A DNA stretch of 64,000 bases from Dromiciops gliroides (GCF_019393635.1 NC_057861.1:661319724-661383723), one strand, 5' to 3'. Positions 34,156-46,430 are shown, counted from the stretch's first letter. Notes: generated by a model not told the origin, from the sequence alone. Program-made: numbers and translations.

Positions 34156-34759
34156 GCTTTAAGATAAGCTTATTTCTTGTACTAGGCAGCTAGATGAGGA
34201 GTGCATTGAGATTGAATTAAAGGACCAGAAAAAAAGAGTTTCTCAGAATAAGTGGCTCAGTGAGCTTAATCTGAAATGGGAACAAAAGCAGGGTAGAACA
34301 AGACAAAGAAGAAAGATTTTTTTCAGCAATCCTAGGAGAGACATCTAGGTTGGCTAGGAAAGGCTGGGAAAAAAAAAAAACCCTGCAAAACTGGACTCGT
34401 TATTTTATATACCTGTATTGCTTGTTTCCTCATATACAACCCTCACAGCTGTAGTTAAAAGGATTAGCAGTGCTTGACATTTCATTAGTTGTCAAGGTTG
34501 AAAGAAAGGAGTCAAATTTCAAGGTTGCAGGAACTGAATCTTAATTTTTATTCTAAAAGTCAAGCTTTTGGTTCTTGTTTTTTTTGTTTTGTTTTGTTTT
34601 TGCCCTAAATACATTTGAGTTCTCCCCCTTTCCTCCCTCCCCCCAGCAAAAAAAAAAAAGAAAGAAAGAAAAAACTATGTCCTTGCTCTAAGCTTGGTGT
34701 TGTATAACTTGACATTCCATGTCTTGTATGTTTCAGGTAACCAAAATACCACTGCCTCC

Positions 34760-35010
34760 TACAATCCCTCCTTCAAGACTCAGCTCATCTACCATCTCCT
34801 AAATGCCTTTCCCACAACTTAACATATTTTCCATCCTCCTCAAATTATATTGTATTTACGTATCAATTCATTACTTTTTTTAAATCTCGGAGTATATTAT
34901 AACCTCTTTAAAGGAATAGACAATTTTTTTTGTCTTTAGTTTTTCTCTTTTCTAGGCCTAGTTTTATAGTGTCTTACACATATTAGATACTTAATATTTT
35001 ATTTATTTCC
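34760..35010 (+). repeat. L2-like 3' region
   Basis: TCCTTCAAGACTCAGCTCA, AAATGCCTTTCCCACAAC, then GTCTTACACATATTAGATAC in the order of the L2-like tail. Confidence 0.55.
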
Positions 35011-35130
35011 GTGAATATTAAGTATGAATAAGGACAAGAGATAAGCTGGAACAATGAAGACCTGATATCTACCAGTGTTGTACAATGCAGTTTACCTAGT
35101 CTACAGACTTTAATAACAACCATTTCCCCT

Positions 35131-35281
35131 TTTTGTTTGTTTTTGCAGGGCAATGGGGGTTAAGTGACTTGCCCAGGGTCACACAGCTAGTAAGTGTCAA
35201 GTGTCTGAGGCCGGATTTGAACTCAGGTACTCCTGAATCCAGGGCCAGTGCTTTATCCACTGTGCCACCTAACTGCCCCCG
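35131..35281 (-). mobile_element. Short-class SINE, minus strand
   Basis: Target repeats TTTCCCCT at 35123-35130 and 35282-35289. Clear reversed SINE boxes. Confidence 0.9.
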
Positions 35282-35402
35282 TTTCCCCTATTAGCACCCT
35301 CCCACCCGCACGTAAAAAAAAATCAACTGTTTCCATTCTGTAGGTTGAAAGAATTAGGAAACATGTCACTTTCCTGATTTCTTGCGTTTATTATAAATAT
35401 CT

Positions 35403-35555
35403 TTTTTTTTTTTTCCATGCAGGGCAATGAGGGTTAAGTGAATTGCCCAGGGTCACACAGCTAGTAAGTGTCAAATGTCTGAGGCCATATTTGAACTCAG
35501 GTCTTCCTGAATCCAGGACTGGTGCTTTATCCAATGAGCCACCTCGCTGTGCCAC
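35403..35555 (-). mobile_element. Short-class SINE, minus strand
   Basis: Perfect 11-bp target repeats TATAAATATCT at 35392-35402 and 35556-35566. It lies about 120 bp from the SINE at 35131 but is a separate insertion. Confidence 0.92.
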
Positions 35556-36540
35556 TATAAATATCTCTTAAATAATTAACTTTCTGTAGACTAGCTCCAT
35601 AAATAATGTCACAAATATAAAGTTTTATTTTTATTTTTAATTCTTCCTATTTCCTGTGCTTATTACAAAGTATACTGGTAACCAAAATGTAGTAATCCAC
35701 CTTAGTCTTAATCATTTAATGTTTTAATGCTCCAGAAATCTATGATTTTTTACATGTTGGCTATCAGCACTAAAAATTCAGTATGCAGTATCTTCAGAGT
35801 TGCTGTGGCCAAAATAAATAAAATAAAAACCATCACCTTTGCAAACAAATTGACGATGGTTGTAGTCTTGGGGCTTAGTCATGATGTGCAAGGGAATTAG
35901 AAATATATAGACTGAAAGGACTCATATTGATGCCTTTCAAATTTGGTAAGAACTGGAAGAGTTTGCAAATTTCATTGACATAGCTTTGAATTCTGTTTGT
36001 CTCAACACTTTGATGAAGCAGAGGAAAAGGATTTAGTCAATTGTAATAAGTTTAATGGCCAACGTTAACCTCTTAGATAAAAGAAGGAAAAAGAGACAAC
36101 GCCCCCCCCCAAAAAAAAACCACCTCTGAACTTGTTGTATTCATATAGCGTCATGATGGGAGATTCCTCTACTTCCTGCAGCAGCTTGTTCTTGCCTGAA
36201 TTTTTATATTTTGAGCTCCTTATATGGTACATATTCTGGATTACAAAATTATCTTTCTTTTAAAGTTTGTTGAAATGAATCCCTTTCTAGAGATAAGCAG
36301 TAACTGTCAAATCCCACACTGTCAAATCCACAGTTCTCTTTTCCCCTTTCCTCTGACCCTCATTCCCTCCATCCTTCCCCCATCCCCAATCTTTTTTTTT
36401 TTCCCATTGGTAAACCTGGATAAATCTGGCTGTAGTCCCCAAACTTGTGGATACAATGTTTGTTTTTGCTAAGCAAAAACTAGTTATTCTCCCAGAATCT
36501 AGCAGTCAGTCAAATGAGAAGACATTTGGTTAAGTTTAGG

Positions 36541-36910
36541 TTTAAAACTGGCCCGGACCAGTGCTCTGCTTTTTCAGTGGGGGCTGTTGACTTGCTCTTC
36601 TACAAGGCTGTTGCTGGATTGTTCTGGTCTGCAGATGCTGTCTTCCTAACACATCAGTACTTAACAGAAGCCAGTGTGGGAACCTAAGGCCTCTACCTCT
36701 GATAGTTATGCACTTTCCAGTTTCTATTCCCAACCCTCCCTCCTACCCCCTCTCCAGTTAGTGAAGCCTGAGTCTAACTGCCGACTGGTTCCGTGGTTGC
36801 CCAGGAAACAGGAACCGATTTCCTGAGAGTTCGTTGGCTAAGGCCTGAGCAGAAGTTCTTCCCATAATGCCCTAGGGCAGAGGGCCAGGACACATAACAT
36901 TAAGTTTCAG
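36541..36910. promoter_or_regulatory. Higher-GC island with RFX-like X-box, possible promoter
   Basis: About 370 bp near 50% GC inside much more AT-rich DNA. GTTGCCCAGGAAAC (36796-36809) is close to an RFX X-box, and CCCATAATGCCC (about 36861) recalls motifs found near promoters. CpG is not strongly enriched. It could also be an unrecognised repeat. Confidence 0.25.
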
Positions 36911-39659
36911 TCTTTTCTCCTGCTTCCTTTGGCTCATGTATCCTTCTTTTATCGGTATCCTGCCTTACTGGACTGAGGTCTAATTGATTTTGAATTATTG
37001 CCCATCTCCCTTGACCCCTCTAGTTCACTACTTAAAGTGTTACTCATGCTAAGCCAACAAGGCTTAGGTTTCTCTTGCTCTCAGTGTGGGCCTTGGGTCA
37101 CTTGAAAGTCAGTATTATTTTGGTGTGAATTTTTTTTTTTTATTTCACATATACTTCTGAGAAGTTACCTGTAAAATATCTTTCATAATTAAGAACTCAG
37201 AATCCCTAAATAACAAACTATTTAAAAGGATTTGAACCTTCTTTCTGTGTCTGAAAAGTTATTTTTGCCAGGCTTTTCATGTCTTCTTTTAAGAGGTTTT
37301 CAATTTTACCCATTGGATGCCTATGTGCTTTGATACCTTTGATCGCTTTTCATTAAACAGAAACATTCTCTGTTAACTCTGATAGAGACATATTTAGCTT
37401 CTTTCAGATAGCTAGTTTGTAACAGGAGTTGAGGAAGATTCCCTTGGCAACCATGATAACAAACTTAACTTGTGCCCAGAAATTCAAAACCCAGTCATTT
37501 TTCAGGCATGTATACCTCCATTCAAGAGGTGTCTAAGGAGCAGTTTTGTTAATACCTTATTGTAAAATATAAACTACTTATGATTTTTCTTTCTAATATC
37601 AGAAATAGAATCTTTCCTAAAATGTTTTTAGCATTTAAGATTCTCCACACTGTGCTCAGTGCCCTGCAAAGAATATTAATCAGACATAAACCTTATCTCT
37701 TTATTTTTTTACTCTTAAAATAATACTGAAACAGACTACATCACATAGAGGAATAAACATCTAATGTGTATACACTCCATATTTCAAAAATGAACGTGAA
37801 TGTGGGGGAAGTTTCTTCATAATATCTGTTTTCAAAAAGGGTAAAATTGGTGTTGTGTGCTTATTGTTCAGGGTCAGTAAATATCATGAATAGTTTCTCA
37901 AACTTGAAGTAAGACCTTGCCTTGCTAGAGGGTATATCAGTATGTTAGGGCTTTCTGTAAGATCTTGGTGTAAGAGGATGAGGAAAAACAGTAAAGAGAA
38001 CAAAACATGGAGAATTGTGTCTCTACTGGATGATGCTCTGCTTCTTAGACCATGAGTGATCAACTGAAATTGAGTTGAGTGATCTTCCTGGAGCTCAGGC
38101 ATATATGCATAATATTAAAAAGGAAGCAGCCACTTAGGAAAATTTCTCCCACAACCATGTTATCTAAATTGTAATACCCCTTGCCCTGGCTTTCTTTTCT
38201 GCTCTTCACTCATCTATTGCAGGTTTCCCTTTCTCCCTGTTTCATGTTACCTGACTCCTGGTTTTTCATCCATTCCTGGGTAGATCAATAAGCTGTTCCC
38301 CAAACCCAGTCTCTTAAACAATAGCAGTGTTGCCACATACTCTCAGTTTTTGTAGTTTATGTAGAATCTTCATAACATTAATCCAGTCTTGTGCTTCTTT
38401 TACTACTGATCTCTCTTGTTGGTAGCATAGTTATTGTTTGCCTCAAGGATATTGTCTTTGGAGAGTATATAAGTCCAAAGATTCTTGCAAATAACTGAGT
38501 CTTCCAGCTAAAGTTTAGTGAATACAACTCTATTTATTTCTGCTTAGTTAATATTTTATGATTTTTGGTCATAATAATTTGGACTTCATTCCTTTTGTTA
38601 TAAATATATATTTTAATTGGGAAATTCTATCAGTCAAAACTTGACCCTTAAAAAATTTGTATGGAATTTGCATAATGGATGACCAAGGGCATATTCCCCA
38701 TATTAGAAAATCTAAACCTCCCTCATATCTCCATCACAATGTATTTATAGAAACCTTTGTGTTTTCTTTTAAATTCATTTTCCATATATATCTAAAACAA
38801 GCATAATAAATTATAAACAAAGGATGTATCTTAATCTAGGGTCTTAGCCTTAAATGTGGCAATTTGATGTAGTACATAAAGATTCATGTTCAAATTCTAT
38901 ATCTAGTATCTATTAACATTATGGCCATGGGAAAGTTGATTATTCTCTAAGGGCCCCCATATTTTCATTTAGAACATCCCTTTACTACAATTTCAACAGG
39001 GTTAGTGTAAGGAAAGCAATTGGTTAAACATTATGAGTTTAGAGAAATGTTAATTGTTGAATCATTTCAGGTCAAAAGGGGAGATTAAGATTAATATTTA
39101 GAAAAATCTATACTCTCAGGGGCCCTATAAAATAATGAAAATAGAACTAAACAAATATCAGGTTGTTCATTATGATTAGAAACACACACAATATAAAAAT
39201 GATACATCAGTTGACATTTTTTATAGTCTTAGTGTTCCATGAGAAAACTAAACTCATCCATCTTGCTTCTAACATAATCTATTCAATGCTAATGATTTGC
39301 TGAAGTAAATTAGAAACTGGATATTAATTTAATGAGTTTTTTCTTCCTAATGACATGAGTCTAAATGACAATGTTGTTTCTAAACCAGACCTATCTAAAA
39401 TATTTCAGGTTATGAATGCTACTCTTCCATGATGGTCTAGGTTAAATTCAGAATTTGATTACTTAGATTCCTTGATGAACTGGACATAGTTCAATAAAAG
39501 AAAAAAATTGGAAAAAAATGTGTTAACATAGACAGGAGCCCCAGGCCTTTTAAATTTCAGAATGTGGCCACTTTTAAGAAGCCTTATTTCTAATCTTGTG
39601 TTACCTGTTCTAGAAAACATACTGAATTTATGAAAAATTAATTTCTCTTATACATTTTT
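36911..39659. other. Repeat-poor unique DNA
   Basis: One MIR-like fragment at 38860; otherwise nothing recognised. Confidence 0.4.
38860..38990 (+). repeat. MIR-like fragment
   Basis: TTCATGTTCAAATTCTATATC, GGCCATGGGAAAGTTGATTATTC, CCATATTTTCATTTAG. Confidence 0.45.
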
Positions 39660-39960
39660 AAAATTCAATCACAATTTTAAATGAGGCATGCACAGGACTT
39701 GTGTTGACTCATGTCATTTACATAAAATGTCAGTCAAGTTGGCAGCAAATTCACCCTTTTGCTGTCCTTGGACCAGAGCAAATGGCACCAAAGGCCATGT
39801 TATCATTAGCAGTGCCAATCAAAACAAGAGTCAGTCAGTTATTCACCTTCCAACTAAATGCATGAAAAATGGAATTAGCTCTGAATTGTCACATTGCTTC
39901 TTGGGTAATGATACCAATAATTGATCAAATTACTTCTACAGAAAGCCTGAAATTTCACTT
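39660..39960. promoter_or_regulatory. Repeat-free, compositionally distinct segment, possible conserved non-coding element
   Basis: The block is less AT-rich than its surroundings and has no low-complexity DNA. It has TGTCATTTACATAAAATGTCA near 39712, CAGTGCCAATCAAAAC, GAATTAGCTC and CCAATAATTGATC. It also carries a 78-codon ORF (39688-39924) with no recognised motif, so a coding exon is the alternative. Confidence 0.3.
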
Positions 39961-41699
39961 ATATATCAAGTTTTTCTGTAACAATTTATTTAAGACCTAT
40001 TCTTACATGGAATGAGTCAGCTAGAAAGTTTTTAAACATACAGTATGTATTTGATTAGAATGATACAATACTTTAAAAAATGACAGATCAAATGATTTTA
40101 AATAGGACTTATTTCAGCTAATTATAATTTTTGTTTAAAATTTCATAAAGTGATGAGGGTGAATGGGAGGGAGAATTGGACATGACTGAAATGACTGAAC
40201 AAAGACAAAGACTGACAAAGATTTAAATTGGTGGAGAAATTTTAATGAATAATGGGAATAATATAGAAATTACTTAGAAAAAGAAAGCTCTTGAATTAAA
40301 GAAAAGATAGAACTCTTCTCTGATTTGCTTTTGAAGTTGAGAGTATTTGCTCTTAAAATCATGTGATAATTCTTGAAAGAATGTGGTAATGCAGCATTGT
40401 TCTTAAGGTAGAAAGATTCTTAGGCTATGATACCTGAGCAATGATAACCAATATTATAAAATTGATAATTCCATTCTTTTTATTCCAGTATAAGAATTAT
40501 GCACCTTTTTTCAGCACTCATCTTCTTCTTGAACCTTACCAAAGAACATTTGAATATTAATACTCGTTTAATATTTTAATGAATTCAAAACACTGAACAT
40601 TAAAGTAAAAAGACCAGCAGATCATGTATTTTCTTAATCTTTACTGATCTCTTTCTAATTAAATGACTATTTCTTGAATCTGACCTTCACTATGATTCCT
40701 TCTCAAACAATGAAAAATCCAACCATACCTTAACGTAAGTACTGATTTATCTATCCTACCTTAGCAGTTTGTTCATTTGGAATAAACAATAATTTGACCT
40801 ATCAGTTCCTAAGCATAGAAGTTTGTTTTTTTTTCCCTTTTATTCTATCTTAGCAAGATGATGATTTCATTCCTATTTGAGAACAAACTGCTTTGTGACA
40901 GATAAGAGCTGGGTCTTGAATTTAGGCCTTAAGCATTTTCTCTCATAGAACTAGCTATAGATAGCTGCTACTATGTGAGGTACTGTTTATTAAATGGATA
41001 TCAGCTAAGAAAGTATTTTCTTAATGAAAAGATCAAGCCTAAAAGAAAATTCACTCTTCTAGATGAGGTAATTATCATAGAAAAGAGGAATGATTGAGCA
41101 CTTTAAGGCCTTTTCCCACCTATACTCTTAATTCTCCACCAAACTCCCCAGAATTTTATAAACACAAATTGAATCTTAAAAATTCGGGCTTTAAAACCTT
41201 CACATATCTTATCATCTATTTTTTTTTCCTTTGGGCCTCTTCTAATCATGAGATTTTATTTGTGCTATTTCAGACATTTGGAGGAGGATAGTGGGGGCGA
41301 GGGGGTAATATCACTAGTGTTATGCAGTTCACAGTTTCCAATTTTTATTGGCCAATAAGTATTCTGAAAGGGACTTTCAGGTATACTATATTTGGCCTAT
41401 TTCTAAGGTGTCATATTATACTTAGTGACAGCCCTAATTTATGATGGTGTTATGCCCAAATAGGCCTCCTTTTGGGGGGAGGGATTATAGTCATGCCCCT
41501 ATTCACAAAGGAACAAATTGAGTTGACATACGTAATTATTATAATTTTTTTTTTTACGTAACAAGATGGTGGTTGCATTGAGACTATATAATTGAATTCT
41601 TCCTCCATCATGGTTGATTGGATCAAGTCCTGAATTTGGAATGACAATATTTCAGACCATTCCCCAGCTAGATTGTTGCTTATAAGCTTCATAACCTGA
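39961..41699. other. Repeat-poor unique DNA
   Basis: AT-rich, almost no transposons, no splice-bounded frame. Confidence 0.4.
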
Positions 41700-41795
41700 A
41701 GACATTTAATCCTTCTGGGCTTATGTAGAATGAAAGGGTTGCACTGAATGACTTCTAAACTTCTTCTAGCTCTAAATCTATGATCCTATTATCTT
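41700..41795 (+). repeat. MIR-like SINE 3' part
   Basis: AATGAAAGGGTTGCACTGAATG, CTTCTAGCTCTAAATCTATGATCC. Confidence 0.5.
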
Positions 41796-41879
41796 CTATG
41801 AAAATCCTACCCAAATGCCTCATTATGGCATGCAGGTGATGTTGGGTTCTTGAAAGCTATCCTAGAAGGGCACAAGCTT

Positions 41880-42130
41880 TAGCATATTTTAACAAGCTAG
41901 AGAGGTTTTCAATATAAGCCTGGCAATGGACAATGTGCCTGTCAACTAAGGACCAATATTGCTTAGTTAGGAGCAGTGCATTCCTGGAAATACATGACAG
42001 GTAATAAATAATCTCAGCCACAGCAAATTGTGAAAATCTAATTACTAATTTTCAGAGGCGTTGTAATAATGTGTTAGTTGAGGGAGTACCCACAGCAACA
42101 CAATCATGGATCAGAAATAAAAATCAGCAC
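41880..42130. promoter_or_regulatory. Possible conserved non-coding element
   Basis: Repeat-free, with CATTCCTGGAAATACATGAC, AATAAATAATCTCAGCC and AAATCTAATTACTAATTTTC, a homeodomain-like cluster. Judged by texture only. Confidence 0.27.
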
Positions 42131-42987
42131 CACAAGTTAAATATGTGATAAATAATACAAGACCCTTAACATTAAGAAAACATTTTACTCTACTTTTGGT
42201 CATGTTAAGTAACTACTTAGTGACTTAAAAAAAAAAATTGGATCAAGGTATATTTAGACTTCCAGACAAAAGCATGCTCCTTAGAGCCCAAACCCAAGCT
42301 TTTATGATGTAATAATGGGCTTGAAAGAACAATGCCCATTTCTACAAACCCTGGAACATTTCCTCAAGTATGAAAAAAAATCACCCTTGGGAGGAAAAAA
42401 TGTATACATAGATAGTTGTTTTTCTTCATCCAGGTTATATGGAATAGAGCTTGACAGCTCTCCCAGGAGTATAAGAAGATAGATAATATGAAGATGAATG
42501 AAATAAGAGAAAGCAAAGGAAGTTAGCAGGAAAGGAAAAAGATGAAAATAGTTATTTTAGAGGCAGTTTGGTCCCTGGAGGGACTTCCTTGCTTTGTATG
42601 TAACTAGGGGATCTTGGTAACTCAACTGAGGCCACTAATAAAAGCTCGAAAACTGCTCAAGGGACTGGTTGGACATAGCTTTTTTTTTTTTTTCTTTGCA
42701 CTCAATTCTGGGACCACAATCATATATTACATTTCTTTTCTCATGATTAAAATAGGCATTTATATTATCCTTTAAACATTTTGCAAAGTGCTTTATATAG
42801 ACAGCAATCATTCCTACCTAATTACTTAAATGAGTGAATTCATGTATATGTGTGAATTTCTTAAGTGAGAAGTACAAAGAAACAACAGAATGAGGAAAAA
42901 CAAGAAATCCTTTTGGGAATATCAGAAATATAAAGGGAATGTTTTATGTGGTAACAAGTATGATAAAGACAAAAATTGTAGTGACTT

Positions 42988-43247
42988 GGGGGCAGCTAGG
43001 TGGTGCAGTGGATAAAGCACCGGCCCTGGTTTCAGGAGGACCTGAGTTCAAATCCCACCTCAGACACTTGCCACTTACTAGCTTTGTGAACTTGGGCAAG
43101 TCACTTAACCCTCATTGCCCCACAATAAATAAATGAATGAATTAATGAATAAATAAATAAATAAATAAACAAATAAATAGATAAATGAATGAATGAACAA
43201 ATAAACAAACAAATAAATAAGTGAATGAGTGAATAAATAAATAAATG
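42988..43247 (+). mobile_element. Short-class SINE with expanded 120-bp A-rich tail
   Basis: GGGGCAGCTAGGTGGTGCAG to CACTTAACCCTCATTGCCCC, then a tail from 43124 of AAAT, GAAT and AAAC tetramers. Flanked by GTAGTGACTT (42978-42987) and GTAGGGACTT (43248-43257). The minus ORF rich in IYLF repeats is this tail. Confidence 0.92.
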
Positions 43248-43360
43248 GTAGGGACTTAACAGAAATAGAGGAGATTAAGAAGAGCTGACAAAAATGTACA
43301 GAACTGTACAAGAAAAATCTTAACATGACTTGATAATCATGATGATGCTCTTAATGACCT

Positions 43361-43730
43361 TGTTAAGGCTAAAATTCTAGCTAGACTGTCTAAAATATCC
43401 AATGAGTGGTCACCAATAACTTATAAGCTTTAGCAAGAGTTAGGCTTTTTAGCATTTATTAAGGAGAATAAGAATTTGGTAAAGAGAGAAGAAAAGGCCT
43501 AGATTCCTATCTATTAAAGGGAGAGCGCATTTCTAGCTCCCTTCTCCACCAGCGTCCCCAGGAAAAGAGAAAGAGGCAGAGCACCTGGCTCCCCCTTCCT
43601 CCTCCTACCAACAAACGTCACTTCCTGACACCAAAGAAAAGACACATGGTCTTGCCCTCAAAGACCTTCCTTCATGGCGGAGCTTTTCTATAGTAAGTCT
43701 CCAGTAGGTGGCATCATTCCAATCATTACA
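43361..43730 (-). mobile_element. Solo retroviral LTR (fossil), minus strand, member 1 of a pair
   Basis: TGTTAAGGCT...ATCATTACA, 370 bp, flanked by ACCT at 43357-43360 and 43731-43734. AATAAA is read on the minus strand at 43455-43460, setting orientation. It shares AATTCTAGCTA, AATGAGTGGTCACC, AAGCTTTAGCA and AGCATTTATTAA, in order, with the LTR at 46525-47077. Confidence 0.78.
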
Positions 43731-43784
43731 ACCTGGAGTCATAGATCTTGGGAGAGTGAAGTCAAGTGGGAATTAAGAAGTATT

Positions 43785-44405
43785 GCTAACAATAAGGCTC
43801 GAGGAAGTAAGGGAATTAATTCCAGTTAAACTGTTTAAAATCATAAAAGATGATGTTTTATAGTGTTGTACTCAGTAGTCCAGCAAATTTGGAAAATTTA
43901 ACAGTGGCTACTGGATTGGAAAAAGTCAGTAGACATCCCAATCCTAAAGAAGGCAATGCCCAAAATGTTAAAACGATTGAAGAATTGAATTCATTTTGAT
44001 TGCCATCAAAGTTTAGTTTAGTTTAATATTCTGTAAGCTAGGCTTTAGCAATATATGGACCCAAAATTACCAGAAGAGCAGGTTGGTTTTTTGAAGAGGC
44101 AGAAGAACAAGAGACAAAACTATCAAGATACTCTCAACTATGGAAAAAGCAAAGGAGTGTCAGAAAACAAAACAAAAATCTTCTGCTTCTTTGACCTATA
44201 CCAAAACCTTTGATTGTAAAGATTAAAGATGACAACATGTGGCAAGCCCTCAAAGACATGGCATATCAGTTCATCTTACTCTGGTCTACTGAGAAACACA
44301 TTCAGATTAAGGAGCAATAGTTAGAACCAAACATGGAACAAGTGATTGGTTTGAGACTGGGAAAGGAATGGGACAAGACTTTATATTGCCTTTAAGTTTG
44401 AGCTT
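43785..44405 (+). mobile_element. BovB/RTE-type LINE fragment, reverse transcriptase region
   Basis: Read forward, the block follows BovB/RTE ORF2: GGAATTAATTCCAGTTAAACTG, AGGCAATGCCCAAAATG, CAGGCTTTAGCAATATATG-like, CAGGTTGGTTTTTTGAAGAGG, then TCTTTGACCTATACCAAAACC, equivalent to the RT motif FIDYAKAFD. It is heavily mutated and truncated at both ends. RTE elements are the likely source of the 3' tail of the longer SINE class in this window. Confidence 0.82.
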
Positions 44406-45059
44406 TCCCTTAAAGGGCAAGTGGCCTAGTTGTAGAGGAGAAAATGTCTTTCATTCACTATCCTTGTCTTGCCCTTCCACAGACATACTTCTTGTCAAGA
44501 TAGTCCAGTTACACACAGAAAATTGTGAATCTCAATAGGCTGGTTTTAATTATAATTAAATTAAAATCTAAATATGTTAGTACAGGGTCCATTTCCTTCT
44601 GCCTTCTTAATGTAGTTAAGAAAGAGTTAAATATTTTAAATTATTTCCTATTTGTTGAATTGAATCATTAGATCATTAGATCGTATGCTCAGTAACCTCT
44701 TTCTTTTTGTATAAATATATCTCAGAGATTATTTTTAACTTCTACCTCTTAACTGTATCAGAAAGTGAACCAACTTTAGAGTACTCAGAATAAAACCAAC
44801 TTTCTAATATGGCAGCAGAGGTCTTTTTGGATAGCTTAATATTTGTGGGAGGGTATAGGCTATCTCTATTTTGCCAGACATTATAAAAGATCAACTGAAT
44901 TCTTTCTTTGTTCTCCTACTTTATAGTTAGCAGAACATCAGTGAATCACAGTTGCTTTTGTTAGTAGAGGTTAAATTGAAATGGTAAATAAAAGACTAGA
45001 TAAAGTAGAAAGTAGGTTACTGAAAAAAAAGAAAATTAATTTACATGATGGTAATCTAG

Positions 45060-45275
45060 GTGGTGAAGTAGATAGAGCACTGGGACAGGAAGATCTGTGT
45101 TTAAATGTGGCCTCAGACACTTATTAGCTTGTGTAACCCTGGGCAAGTCTCTTAACTGTATTTGCCTTAGTTTCTTCATCTGTAAAATGAGCTAGAGGAA
45201 GAAATGAAAAACTACTTAGTATCTTTGACAAGAAAACCCCAAATGGGATCATGAAGAAATGGACAACTACCTGTT
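45060..45275 (+). mobile_element. RTE-tailed SINE, diverged
   Basis: CTAGGTGGTGAAGTAGATAG, CCTGGGCAAGTCTCTTAAC, AGAAAACCCCAAATGGGATC. Confidence 0.82.
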
Positions 45276-45819
45276 GTAAATGAGGAATGTATTTGAATAA
45301 ATATAATGGAGATGAAGGAAGTCAATCAAACGCAAACTTGCATTTTTGCACTTCCCGAGCTATCTTTCAGATAGAGCAACACAGATTGTGAGCAAAGAAC
45401 TTATATTACATAAAAAATAAGTGGCTTGTGTTTTACTTCAGACTAGGGCTATGTTAGAATTCAGGTTTGTTTATTTATATGACAACATTTCTGTAAAATT
45501 ATCAAAATAGGCATGGCTTAAGGATTATAATGAAAATGAAATTTTTCATGTTTCATTGTATTTTAGATTCTAGTCTTAAACTTATGTGGAGGAGAACTTC
45601 ATAATGGCACTTGAGCTTTTTTTATTACTCTAGTCAAAAACTAGATTAAAAAAGTACTAGCTCTGAGCTAAATTCTAAAAATAACTAGAAATTGGAGCAT
45701 AATTATAGATTTCATAAGATTTAAACACTATTTTTATCCACCTGGTTTTCTCCCAGTTTCATTTATTTTCTTCATTTCACATGTCCTTAAATGGTGAAGT
45801 GGTCAGGGGAGAAACCTAC

Positions 45820-46055
45820 AACTTTTAGGAGGCAGTCTGAGTCTGGAGTGAGGAAGACCTGAGTTAAAATCTGGTCTCAGACACTACCTTTGTGACCCTG
45901 GGTAAGTCATTTAATTCCTAATCACCTCAGTTCATTTCTAAAGTGGGGACACACTGGAAGGAAATAGCAAATGGCTCCAGTATCTTTGTCAAGAAGACCC
46001 CAAGTCCATGGGATCATGAAGAGTCAAGCACAACTGAGTGACTGAACATCAAACA
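45820..46055 (+). mobile_element. RTE-tailed SINE, 5' end degraded
   Basis: GAGTGAGGAAGACCTGAG, CCTGGGTAAGTCATTTAATTCC, GAAGAGTCAAGCACAACTGAG. Confidence 0.82.
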
Positions 46056-46084
46056 CAGTATAGTCCAAGGAAGTGTCAGAGGGC

Positions 46085-46430
46085 AGTGGGAACTCTATTT
46101 ATGGAGTCAGAAAACCCAACTTAAACACTTAATAGCCACCGGACCAATACTAACTCACTTAACTGTTCTAAGAATAATTTCTCTCATGAGGAAAAGAATA
46201 ATAATTCTTCTACCTACCTTTCAGGGTTATTATCAGATCAAATGCTTTATAAAACTTAAAGTAATTTTATATAGGAAAGGAAACTATACTTGATGTTAGA
46301 AGTCCAACTTCTGTCACTTGCCCAAGCAAGTCTTTTCTCTGACCTTCAAATTCCTCATCAGAAACATGAATAGAATGAATTAATATGACCAAGTATATCT
46401 TTTCCCCTTCTGATTCTATATGTGTATCAA
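46085..46430 (+). repeat. MIR-like fragments, two in tandem
   Basis: CTACCTTTCAGGGTTATTATC is followed by CAAATGCTTTATAAAAC. A second fragment holds GACCTTCAAATTCCTCATC. Confidence 0.45.

Noticed and set aside
43105-43326. Minus ORF with repeated IYLF residues
   Set aside because: Translation of the SINE's A-rich tail.
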